This document shows, in pieces, positions 44,476 through 54,440 of a stretch of 64,000 bases of DNA. Within the stretch, counting starts at the first letter, position 1. The number at the start of each line of letters is the position of its first letter. The stretch covers positions 13,477,501 through 13,541,500 of the forward strand of contig CM040094.1 of the NCBI GenBank assembly GCA_022496805.1. Reading direction: 5' to 3'. Both the position numbers and the translations under genes were made by a program. The DNA is from Pohlia nutans (lineage: Eukaryota; Streptophyta; Bryopsida; Bryales; Mniaceae). The notes beneath the pieces are model-generated. The model worked only from the letters and a program-made list of their open reading frames with translations. It was not told the DNA's origin and did not search any database.

Positions 44476-46025
44476 TACATCATGCAAAGAATGCATGGAT
44501 AAATGTTTAACCCCTAAAGGCCCTTGGTGTTGATAAGCACTTAGATCCCTCTAGAATGAGATATCTAGAAATAGATCAAATGAAATATACTTTGAACATT
44601 TATATTGATGAACCAATTAATGGATCTTAAAGAGGTCCGTTATGACATATGCTTGTGTAGTTTTGAATTTCATCTCAGGAGTAGAATGCAGGATTATAAG
44701 GTATTAAATTATTTATCCCGATTTTTTCTCCCACTCGGGGTTGGAAACTTATGCTTGGATGCTAATATCTTTTATTCTTCTCAAAATTGTTTTTACCTTT
44801 TTGGAAAACATAGTTTGAAATGTTATTAGGTACTACTATTCAAAGTAACATAAATGTTGTAAATAATTTCATTATTGAATTGGGCCGGGTTATTGATTGA
44901 GGTGTGAAGAAATGACAAAAACACTAGGAATTATAATTCGGTTTATTTGTACACAAAAAAAAATTATGAATTAGAATCCGAGCGGGGATGTCCATAACAT
45001 TACACAATGAGCACCATGGAAAAATTCGGGGGTGGGAAATTTTCAAAAAGATTCTAGGATTATTCCAAAGAGATTCCTAAAGATTCTAGAATAATATGTA
45101 ATATGGTGCAAAGACTCCAAAGATTTTGAAAATGATTCCATTTAAATACATTTAGACCTTTTCCGTGATTATAATATAGTATCAATGGCCTAGTAATGGC
45201 AAATTTTTTACATACTATACACTTTTTCTTTTTTGATAAATCTGGCTCTCTACTGTTAAACGCCTTTAACGTTGGTTGAGAAGTTCTCATAATTATGTAG
45301 TAGAATTGAATGAAAATGAAGGCAATACCCTTTGAATTTATAACTAGTTCATGGATGATCATTTCGAAGTATGAATTACATCAAATGCTGGAAAGATTAG
45401 AGGAAGAAGTATCCAAAAGAAAAGATATTTATTAAAAAATGTTGAAATTGAATATGTGGCAGTTTGCTTGAGTACACAAACAACTACATTGCGGTCTCTT
45501 GGGACATTAGGGGTTAACCGCTAAACGTACCAGGGTGTCCCTAGAATTGACAGTTTGAGAAAAACCATCATAAAGTACTATTTAGAAGAACATTTTGGAA
45601 TAGATTTACATGTAAAAGCTCTAGATTTTAAATTTTAGATTCTATCTGTACAATTCGATTCCCTAATACTATCACCAATATTTAATTAGAAACTTTGAAA
45701 CTTATAATCAAAAATTTCTTACAAAATTCAATTACAAACAGCATTTTAATATTTCTTTGGCCTCGTTTTTGCAAGGCACTTTTGAACTACAGTCAACGCA
45801 ATTTTGGCTTGGTCAACGACTTGACATACTTCTACACTTGAAGTTATTTTAATTAAAAAATTATGTAATGAAGTATGACTAAATCCAACCGTTAGATAGG
45901 ACAACAACTTGATGAAGAATCTTTAAGAAATTGGATGACTTTCATCCAAGCATTGATGAGAATGTGATAAGGGTTTGAAGCTGTTAGTCGTTCACTTTCT
46001 AAATGCTTTCACGTTTAGGGGTTAA

Positions 46026-46257
46026 CCCTTTAAGGACCAAGAATTCGTGGTTTAAAAATGACAAATTCAATCATTCATATAATGAAAAGTATGATTCAGA
46101 TATGACCAAAATTTATATCACCAAAATTAGTAAAGAACATTGTATCTGTTGACCAAAAACATAAAAAAATTTGAACAATAGAAACTTCACATAGAATTCA
46201 CTCAAAACTGCTAAAAAAACATGAAGCCAAATTTGGCCTTCTTGGTCCTTAAAAGGG
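46026..46257. mobile_element. 232-bp Tourist-like MITE
   Basis: Ends CCCTTTAAGGACCAAGAA and TTCTTGGTCCTTAAAAGGG, flanked by TAA on both sides (46023-46025, 46258-46260). Unit 1 has the uninterrupted GGGGTTAAGGCC at about 40332. A TAA duplication fits the PIF/Harbinger superfamily. Confidence 0.8.
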
Positions 46258-47290
46258 TAAGGCCATTTAACACCAGTGCAATTCATTTTCCTGGTGAAGC
46301 ATATTAGCGGAATTCTTGCAGGGTTCTTCCTGAAATAATGATGCAGATATGAAGAGCTGGGAGCTCAAGCACCCCTCTAAGAAAACGCTGGTGCCCAGGC
46401 ACGTCATGCATGCAGTGATTCCTCATGGCCCAAGCTGTAGGCGGGATTTCTGATTATTTAGCTGTCTATGTAACGTACGTAATGATCTGCTTGAGGGACC
46501 TGATCGAGAAGGGGTGTGCGTCGGACGATCTGATGCTGAATCCCCAGCTATGTCATGAACGTACCCTCAGTCGCTATTGCCCGAGTTACGTTGGATTGTT
46601 GTTAGTGAGATCGAATGGTGACTGGGGTGATGATAATTACATTCATTTCGACCTCGGGCCAGGTCAGGGTGGCAGGGAGTAATAGTGTGGATTGTAGGTC
46701 CGTAATTAATTCCTACAGGCTAGGCACATGCAACTGAAGGAAATGGTCGCGGTTCCTTACTCTGCGTCGGTAGCTGCACAAGACGTTCACAACTGCCTGA
46801 TCCTTGGAAATGCTGGGAGCATATATTGTGAATTCACACATCGGTATAAATACAAAAGTTAAAATAGCTGGGTCTTGTGGCGGTGGAGGTTGGTTAACCT
46901 GGCGGAGGTATCCACCGGGATTGCAATGCCTTGTTATCCAATCTCACGGCCAGTTTTCGAATAGTACGCTTTTGTGGGGGTGGGAGTTCGATTCTCCCTA
47001 CCGGTGCTTCAGGTCCATTTCTCACATTGGCATTGGTGACTGCTGTCAGACCACCAACTCCCCGATTTAATTCTGCACGTAGACTTTCCTGTAGGCATCA
47101 CTATGAAATACCCTACGTCGTGGTCAGTTTCGACATTACTTAATTACATTTTGTCCAAAAGTGCGACATGTCATCTTGCGATTGGTTTATGGTCACAAGG
47201 ACCTCTCAAAATATGATGTGGAAATTAGATTTATGACATAGTATTGATTTTTGAAGATTTTTTGGTTGCTTCATTTTATGAGTTGATTTT

Positions 47291-48239
47291 TTCACGAGCA
47301 CTTTTGATTCGTTTCAAGAGCATTTTTGATTCGTTTTGGTTGATCACTATGGGTTGAAATGAAGCATAGAATTTTCACAAATCATCTCCTTTCTAATCGG
47401 ATCATACATGCATGAAGGTGATGAAGCTATCATTCCATAGAATTTTGTAGAATTTATTTTACTGCAAGAAGTGCATGATGGATTTGAAAACAAAATTCAA
47501 TTCTACACATTACTCAAAAAATGATTGGGTAGGTAGTTAGGATTTATGATGTAATGTATACAGTTATACACCAATTATCTTATTTAATCCGATCCGGAAT
47601 AATAATAAAAATTTAGATTACTTGTAGAATTCGAAGAGAGTTTGAGTCCAAGCAATTGAGATAACTTGTAATACTTGTGGTAATGTAGGTATAGTGTGGT
47701 CTATACTGAAAATAATCATCAAAATCATTATGAATTTACCATACCAAATATGAATGAAATTCATTCTTCATTGAGATAAATTAGGAAATTCCCCAATGAA
47801 AATCAAATTCCTTATGTGATGTAACATTCCCTTACTAGTACTAGGGAAATTAAAATTCCCATATACATGTCTAACAAGGAAAATTTGAATCCCGTTTACA
47901 TGTCCATTCCTACAATGGAATAATTTACTTTAATATCCCATATGTGTATTAGGGAATTTCAGAGGATCTCCTTGTGACTCACTCTCCTACCGTCCATTGC
48001 TTGAAAACAACATCTAATTCACTATTGCTGCAAAATGACAAAGGTTCAAAACCCAATGAGACACTCTGCCTCGCATAGGGCTCTTATATGGTTTCCGTGT
48101 GTTGATTCCCCTGTGAATGTCACTTTCCTCTCTGAGCTTCAGAACTCGACACGTGTTAAAGCTTTCCTTCTACTACAAGCAGGTGACTAGTAAGCTTAAG
48201 CAGGAGATTTGTACGCATATCGTAATTCCTACAGGCAAG
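47291..48239. other. Spacer between repeat units, no gene
   Basis: AT-rich. No coding frame or element recognised. Confidence 0.5.
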
Positions 48240-49340
48240 GGCATGTATGAAGAAATGGTCGCAGTTCCTTACTCTATGCGTCAGTAGCTGCACAAGACAT
48301 TCAGATCTCCCTGATCGATCGAAATGCTGCCAGCACGGAGAATTCACTTATTGTTATAAATAATAGTAAAGTTAGTGGAAATTACAAGGTGAGGAGGAAT
48401 GGGAGCCGGGCAGTAGATTCCATTGACAGGACACAGCCGTCTCCCATTTCTCTCTCTCAAGTTTTGATAATACGCTTTTGCTGGGGGTGGGGAGTTCGAT
48501 TCTCCCTAGCGGTGCTTCAGGTGTATTTCACACATTCCGGTAATGGTGATTCCTCGAAGACCATCAGCTCGCCTATTTAACTCTGCATGTAGACTTTCCT
48601 GTATTCATCACTATCAAGTATTCCATGGCAAAGTTATAAATACTTTGATAGTGTATTTTAATTGAAATCGTTGTTCGTTAGAAAAAATTCCAGATATATT
48701 GTATAAAGTTAAGTGTGCTCATGAAATCAAGGCAATTGGTCAAGTGCTCGAATAGCGCAGTGTGTGTTGCAATATGGCATAAAAATTTCACAAGTCTACC
48801 CCTTTTTAATTGGTTCACACATGCATAAAGCTAATTTTCCATCAAATCTACAGCCAAAAATTCACATTGCAAAAAGTGCATGACGAATGAGAAAACAAAG
48901 TTTGCTTTTGTACATCATGCAAAAAATGCATGAACAAATGTTTAACCCCTAAAGGCCCATGGTGTTGCTAAGCTCTTAAATCCTTGTAGACTAATATATT
49001 TAGAAATAGATCAAATGAAATACTTTGAACATTTATATTGATGAACCAACTAATGGATCCTAAAGAGGGCCGTTATGATATGCATGTGTTGTTTTGAACG
49101 TCATCTTAGGAATAGAATGCAAGATTATAAGGTTTTAGATCACATTTCCCAATTGTTCTCTCCCACCCATGGTTTAAAACTTATGCTTGGATGCTAGTAT
49201 ATTTTATTTTTCTCAAAGAAATTGTTTACCTTTTTTGAAACTATAGTTTGAAATGTTATTAGCTATTACTGTTCAAAGTAACATAATTGTAGTAAATAAT
49301 TTCATTGCTGAATTGGGCCGTGTATTAGATGAGGTGTAAA
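48240..49340. repeat. Segmental duplication, partial third unit
   Basis: It shares GAAATGGTCGCAGTTCCTTA, CTGCACAAGACATTCAGA, GGAGTTCGATTCTCCC, TGCTCATGAAATCAAGGCAA, GTACATCATGC and CTTATGCTTGGATGC, in the same order as units 1 and 2, but lacks the middle part of the unit. Confidence 0.8.
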
Positions 49341-49618
49341 GAAAACATAATATTCATTAAAATGAGAGAATTGGGACCTCTCAAAATCATATCTCTCATT
49401 TTCAAGGGGGAGGATTGAATCTAAATGGGTTGTCAATTTAGGTGGATAGTAAGTACATATATCCTATGGAAGTTGGAATTTCCATTAAAACGAGAGTTAC
49501 CGAAAGAATAATCGGTCCTAGTTGAAAGGAGGAGTTTCCATTAAAATGAGAGTCATGATAAGAACTATCGATTCGACACTAATACAGTACCATTTTAAAT
49601 AAAAATAATGTTTATGTA

Positions 49619-49865
49619 TAAGGGAGTGGTTTCTCATCTCCTGGACACCAAGTCATGAGCTCAATGGTTGGTTGTGAGTGGGTGTTTATCTCATATAGGT
49701 GGTCCGGGTTCGATTCCCGTTGAATTCGTTTGAGCGGATATGAGATATGCATGACTTGGTGCTGCTAAGTGAGCCTCGGCAGGCAGGAAATTTGTAACAA
49801 CCAACCAGCCCCGTACCCTAAACTATGACAAGTGCTTAACGCGCTAACAAAAAAACAGTGGTCTT
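49619..49865 (+). mobile_element. tRNA-derived SINE
   Basis: A-box TGAGCTCAATGG (49656-49667) and B-box GGTTCGATTCC (49707-49717) with RNA polymerase III spacing, followed by a tRNA-unrelated body and an AACAAAAAAAC end near 49855. The body wording (CATGACTTGG, TAAGTGAGCCTC) recalls plant Au-type SINEs, from memory. Confidence 0.65.
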
Positions 49866-50258
49866 AACCACTAAACCTTTTATATATACTTGTTTTTAAA
49901 ATCAAACACATACAGTTAATCTTTTAAGGAAAACGGATCAGATATACAAAGAAGTAAACGTACAATGTAATAGTAAATATATTAATAAAATATAAATATT
50001 GCACTTGCAATACGTTTTTTTTTCTAAATCAAAACACTTAGTCTTTGAAATGGAAATCTTCAACTTCAAAGTGATACACGCAAATATAAAATGAGAAATA
50101 AGTCAAAAGAAATCTACAACGTCTAATGAACTAGTTATAGTATAGACTCTATATCGCTTGCATCAAAGCGCAAAGTATCACAATAATAGTCAAATACACA
50201 CTATCACATAGACGTAGCAAACAAGCCATACTCTCCATCGCCTCCAATCAACAGCGGC
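49866..50258. other. AT-rich spacer, no gene
   Basis: Downstream of the minus-strand gene ending at 50259. No feature seen; it may include its 3' untranslated region. Confidence 0.5.
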
Positions 50259-53099
50259 TTAAGTAGAATTATACAAAGCCAAACTTTGGTTAATGACTTC
50301 GATCTGAGCTGATGGAATTTTGATCATGCACTCAACAGTACCTCGTTTAATCCTAGACTTCCATGTTGTCATCAAAGCATTTGTTTCTTCCCAAAGTGGA
50401 GGTTCAGTATCATCAACCTTCCAACGCAAACCTCTCGAGGTGTCCCATCTAGTGTAGTAGTCCTGGACATTTTGATCCCTTGATGTTGGACGAAAGTACT
50501 GAATGAGGACACATTTTGGTCTTTTTGGGTTACAGTTAGGATCAGACAACGCCCTCGCAATCCAAACTGGCTGAGTGTCACCATCTGCTGGTCGGATTGC
50601 AAGGAAGTAGCCTTCGTAAAGGTCTCGACCCACCCTGAATGATGGCAATGGACAACCCTGCATCTGCCCGACGTAAATGTCATCCTCTGCAAACTCTTCC
50701 CGAATGTCACCGTCCTCTGCGTATTGATCCTCCACAATCGCTTCAACCCGAGATGTGGGCCAGAAGCCATCTTTCAAAACATTGGACGGTTGCGGAGGCT
50801 CTTGAAGCGCTACTTTCACAGCCCGCCAATAATTAATCAAGTGCTCATAGCGTCTTCTGAATTCCCCGGTAAGGTCCTCATTGCACAAATTCTCCCAGTA
50901 TTTGATAAATCCAGATATACCTTTGAAGATGTCTTCCACGTTCCTCATCGGACGCTGCTCAACAGGAATTGGCACACCGCGGGGCCACAAACTCCTACCT
51001 TCGGAATCCTCCTTCCACAATTTGATCCCTCCACCTTCTTTGGGCAACCAGTCTACATCCGTGCAGAAAATCTTGTACTTCATCACCGGACAACCAGTGG
51101 AGTCAAGGTAGAACTTGAACTGTTGTGCCTTGGTGTGCCCTACGAGTGCTTCATCTCCTTCCAGAATACTGCCTTCGATGAATCCTTTGAAATCGGGCAC
51201 TTCTTCGACAAGGTGTGGGATAGTGGGGATAGATTCCACTTCCATGAAGGACTTCATGAGCAAAGGAATCGTAGGAAAGTTGTCCTTCTGTAGCAACATG
51301 CTCCACCTTCCAAACAACGCATCAATGTCGTCGTGGGTGTGACCCACCAACATAAAAGTAACATAAACTTCACAAAATATTTTTTTTGCACTAAGGAGAG
51401 ACCAAAAACAAAAAACATATCTATTCTTGTTGTCCCCGGTAGCATTGTCCATGTGCACATGGAGAACGGGCGGCAAAGGAGTCGCTAGAGGAGAGGTTCC
51501 AGCGGTAGGACGCAACGATGGTTCACAAGTCTCTGCCCCCTTAAGCACAACATCAAACAATGGAGATGACCTTGATCCCACAAACAATTCCCTAGATGCA
51601 AACTTCGGAGGCAACTCTAGATCCCGCAACAACTTGGCCATTGAGCCGATAGTGTAATTGGAATCGTGCGAGAATAGATCCAGGCCGTAATGCGCATAGC
51701 GCACATCGCCGTGGCCATGTGCAAGCATACCAGTAACGGAAACGGGCAACTTCACAAGGCCATCAATCTCTTTGCTCTTGTGGGAGAAAACCGGAGAAGC
51801 TGTTTTTGCGTGGTCCATCTTGTCATGCATGATCGTGAGACACTCGTGGGGGAAGTCTCTAGATCGGGTGCGGTTAGCATAATAGAACTCTCGGTGCGCA
51901 CACGCAAAAGCCAGATGCTTGTCTAACCTCTTAGCCCACAGCAATGCTTCTTGGGATCCAGCTATTGATCCCCTCCTAAGAGAATGGTATTTGTCGCATG
52001 TTGCGCACTGAGCGAAATTGTCACCTGGTTTCTTTGCATCAAACTCACTGAAGGTGGATGTCCTGATCTTGCTCAAGTTTGAAGGCGAGACATCCTTCAA
52101 CCCAAACGCTGCATTCACCCTGTTCAGTTCGGGAATGGTGTCTTTCCACTGAAAGGTTGCCGGCAGAATCATGGAAACGACCTTCTCCCCGGATTTAAGC
52201 GTCCTCGTGCAGTGGGGCATGTGGTCCGCGGATTTCTCTAGAATACATCGCAACGTGGCGGTGGCTTGAACGGTGTGATTACGAGGCTTTCGGATTCCCG
52301 AATTTCCATGAGGATGTGCTTGCCGCCCCTGCACCGCGTATGATTGATAACGGTAGAATGTTGCTTCGGGGACACCTGCAATATGCATCCATGCTCGCAC
52401 GCAAACATCAATACCTTCGATAGTCACAACCCTCCGGTTCTCAGAATCACGGTGAATCTGCCTGTGGATGTCCATCTTCATGTGGAATCTGAAGTGGAAA
52501 GAGGTGCCTTGATACATACGTTCGCGGAAGGCACGAATCTTATCCCTCGGAAAGGGTTGAACGCAATTCTTGCTGCAACAAACTTTGCTGGAGACGGAGT
52601 TGATAGAGTCTTGAGTGAGGAGTTGCTGCGATTTGATGGAAGTCTCCCGGGGCGGATTCCTCACTGTACTAGTATATCTCAACGACCTAGCGGAGGAGGG
52701 CTGCGTGAGACTAGCTTGGTGACGGTTGTAGTTGTCGCGAAGTTCATGATCATGGAGGCTTGCTCCATTGATATGGACAAGCCGAATCGGCCAAGCCCGC
52801 AACGAGTACCTCAACTCGCAGGGGATGTCAACCTCGGAGTGACTGCGGACTATGTAAACAGCAACGTGAGTGTCTCCAAGTAGTCCGTCCGCACCGAGGA
52901 CAAGGTCTGAGCTGACACTATGACAAGTTCCGTCCCCAACATGCAAGCCGTCCTCATTAAACAAAGCTACACACTTAGTATTCCACTGACGTCGCGGAAT
53001 GCCTTCACAATCCGGAACCTCGACGTCCAGTGAGTGTTGGGCCTCAGCTTCATCGTCGGAAGAGTCGACTCCATGAATCAGCATCCGAGCAGGGTCCAT
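50259..53099 (-). CDS. DUF7869-like large protein, possible transposase-like core
   Basis: 946 codons, uninterrupted, ATG at 53097-53099. An N-terminal part (1-165) is unassigned. KVCCSKNC at about 172-180 begins a helical region. CATCDKYHSL and FACAHREFYY (about 365-410) look like a metal-binding helix pair. Then come acidic motifs IMHDKMDHAK (about 423), HVHMDNATGDNKNRY (about 545) and LVGHTHDDIDALFGRWS (about 585). This wording is that of DUF7869 proteins seen in plants and other eukaryotes. The spaced Asp residues suggest an RNase H-like, transposase-type fold, but that is my inference. The C-terminal 130 residues (PVWIARAL, CVLIQYFRP, YTRWDTSRG) look like a small beta domain of chromo/BAH type. 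A palindrome array lies directly upstream. Function unknown. Confidence 0.8.
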   Translation of the reverse strand: MDPARMLIHGVDSSDDEAEAQHSLDVEVPDCEGIPRRQWNTKCVALFNEDGLHVGDGTCHSVSSDLVLGADGLLGDTHVAVYIVRSHSEVDIPCELRYSLRAWPIRLVHINGASLHDHELRDNYNRHQASLTQPSSARSLRYTSTVRNPPRETSIKSQQLLTQDSINSVSSKVCCSKNCVQPFPRDKIRAFRERMYQGTSFHFRFHMKMDIHRQIHRDSENRRVVTIEGIDVCVRAWMHIAGVPEATFYRYQSYAVQGRQAHPHGNSGIRKPRNHTVQATATLRCILEKSADHMPHCTRTLKSGEKVVSMILPATFQWKDTIPELNRVNAAFGLKDVSPSNLSKIRTSTFSEFDAKKPGDNFAQCATCDKYHSLRRGSIAGSQEALLWAKRLDKHLAFACAHREFYYANRTRSRDFPHECLTIMHDKMDHAKTASPVFSHKSKEIDGLVKLPVSVTGMLAHGHGDVRYAHYGLDLFSHDSNYTIGSMAKLLRDLELPPKFASRELFVGSRSSPLFDVVLKGAETCEPSLRPTAGTSPLATPLPPVLHVHMDNATGDNKNRYVFCFWSLLSAKKIFCEVYVTFMLVGHTHDDIDALFGRWSMLLQKDNFPTIPLLMKSFMEVESIPTIPHLVEEVPDFKGFIEGSILEGDEALVGHTKAQQFKFYLDSTGCPVMKYKIFCTDVDWLPKEGGGIKLWKEDSEGRSLWPRGVPIPVEQRPMRNVEDIFKGISGFIKYWENLCNEDLTGEFRRRYEHLINYWRAVKVALQEPPQPSNVLKDGFWPTSRVEAIVEDQYAEDGDIREEFAEDDIYVGQMQGCPLPSFRVGRDLYEGYFLAIRPADGDTQPVWIARALSDPNCNPKRPKCVLIQYFRPTSRDQNVQDYYTRWDTSRGLRWKVDDTEPPLWEETNALMTTWKSRIKRGTVECMIKIPSAQIEVINQSLALYNST

Positions 53100-53690
53100 G
53101 GCAGCAGTAGAGGAAGTGAGGATACCTGAACGATTGCATGCCCTAATGTTAGAATATAGTACAAAGGAATGAGATTCCCATACGTAGGATTATCTCGGTG
53201 GGAGCTAAATCACAAGAGGAAATCGGAGGATGTACATATGGAACAAGGGGCATTCGAAAATTATAGTGTGGATAATCCTAGAGTCTCAAGCGTAACGCTA
53301 TGGTAAGTTTTCAGAGTGTTAGGTTGCCAACAGAAGATCATCGGGCAGGGATGTTTAGATCGTATCGACCTAAATTATGTAAACCATGTGGAATGAAATG
53401 CAGTGTCTCGAATAATGTAGACCATCTGCAATGGAATGTAAGCGGCCTCGCGATTCAGCTCGCCTCGAGCTAAATTAAGGAGAGCATACGGCATGGAAAA
53501 CAATATACAATGCTTACAGTAGGACAGGGCTTCATATACAGTAGATGCGATGGACCTCAATCTGTATTACCTCATTACGTGACGATGCAGATCATCTCTA
53601 CCCGAAATAAATAGACCAGAAGAGTCCAGGTGAGTACTCCAGTACTTGTATAATTTAGGTTGAGTCGAGCTAACCAGAAGGTGGATCAGA
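53100..53690. other. Upstream region of the DUF7869-like gene
   Basis: No coding. Degenerate AGGTCG/CGACCT words occur at about 53363, 53458 and 53656 before the regular array begins. Confidence 0.5.
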
Positions 53691-53699
53691 GCTCCCGTT

Positions 53700-54440
53700 A
53701 ACGGGTTTAAGGAGGCAACGATGGTGCAGTTTAGGTCGAGTCGACCTAAACAAGAAGGTGGATCAGAGCTCCAGTACACGTCTTCGCGAAGTAAACGTTG
53801 GTGCAATTCAGGTCGTGTCGATTTAAACTGGAAGGTTGATCAAAGATCCAGTACACGGATTCTAGAATGTAACGTGGCTGCAATTCAGATCGAGTCGACC
53901 TAAACTGGAGGGTGTATCTCGCTCCAGTACACAGCTTTACGAAGGTAACGTTGGTGAAATTCAGGTCGAGTCGACCTAAACTGGAGGGTGTATCTCTCTC
54001 TAGTACACGGCTTAACGAAGGTTACGTTGGTTCAATTCCCGTCGAGTCGACCTAAACTGGAGTGTGTGTCTCGCTTCAGTACACGGCTTTACGAAGGTAT
54101 CGTTGGTTCAATTCAGGTCGAGTCGACCTGAACTGGAGGGTGTGTCTCGCTTTAGTACACGGCTTTACGAAGGTAATGTTGGTACAATTCAGGTCGAGTC
54201 GACCTAAACTGGAAGGTCTATCTCGCTCCAGTACCGGATATATAAAGGTAACGTTGGTGCATTTCAGGTCGATTCGACTTAAACTGGAAGGTGATTCTCA
54301 ATCAAGTACAAGTTTAGAAGACGAAAACGTTGGTGCATATTAGGTTGAGTCGAGCTAATTTTACTAGGACAAGATGTTCCGTTCTCGAGGACCTTGGAAC
54401 ATATTCAAGTCGAGTCGAGCTAATATGTCCCGGAATTTAC
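53700..54440. repeat. 76-bp tandem array, each unit with an AGGTCG-N3-CGACCT palindrome
   Basis: Palindromes begin near 53731, 53806, 53883, 53960, 54036, 54111, 54187, 54263, 54338 and 54402, so the period is 75-77 bp except the last. Between them the units share CCAGTACACGG, TTTACGAAGGTAACGTTGGT and AACTGGAGGGTG. The best palindrome is TTAGGTCGAGTCGACCTAAA. The array lies 0.6-1.35 kb upstream of the DUF7869-like start. Confidence 0.9.

Larger units (their letters stand above)
41238..47290. repeat. Segmental duplication, unit 2
   Basis: Same landmarks in the same order as unit 1, lengthened to about 6 kb mainly by insertions at 42280-42640, 43504-44475 and 46026-46257. It follows unit 1 directly, so the two form a tandem pair. 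Divergence is visible throughout, so the duplication is old. Confidence 0.85.

Noticed and set aside
53700..54440. Regularly spaced palindromic repeats resembling a CRISPR array
   Set aside because: The sequence between palindromes is itself repeated from unit to unit, and the context is a eukaryotic genome without cas genes. It is a 76-bp satellite.
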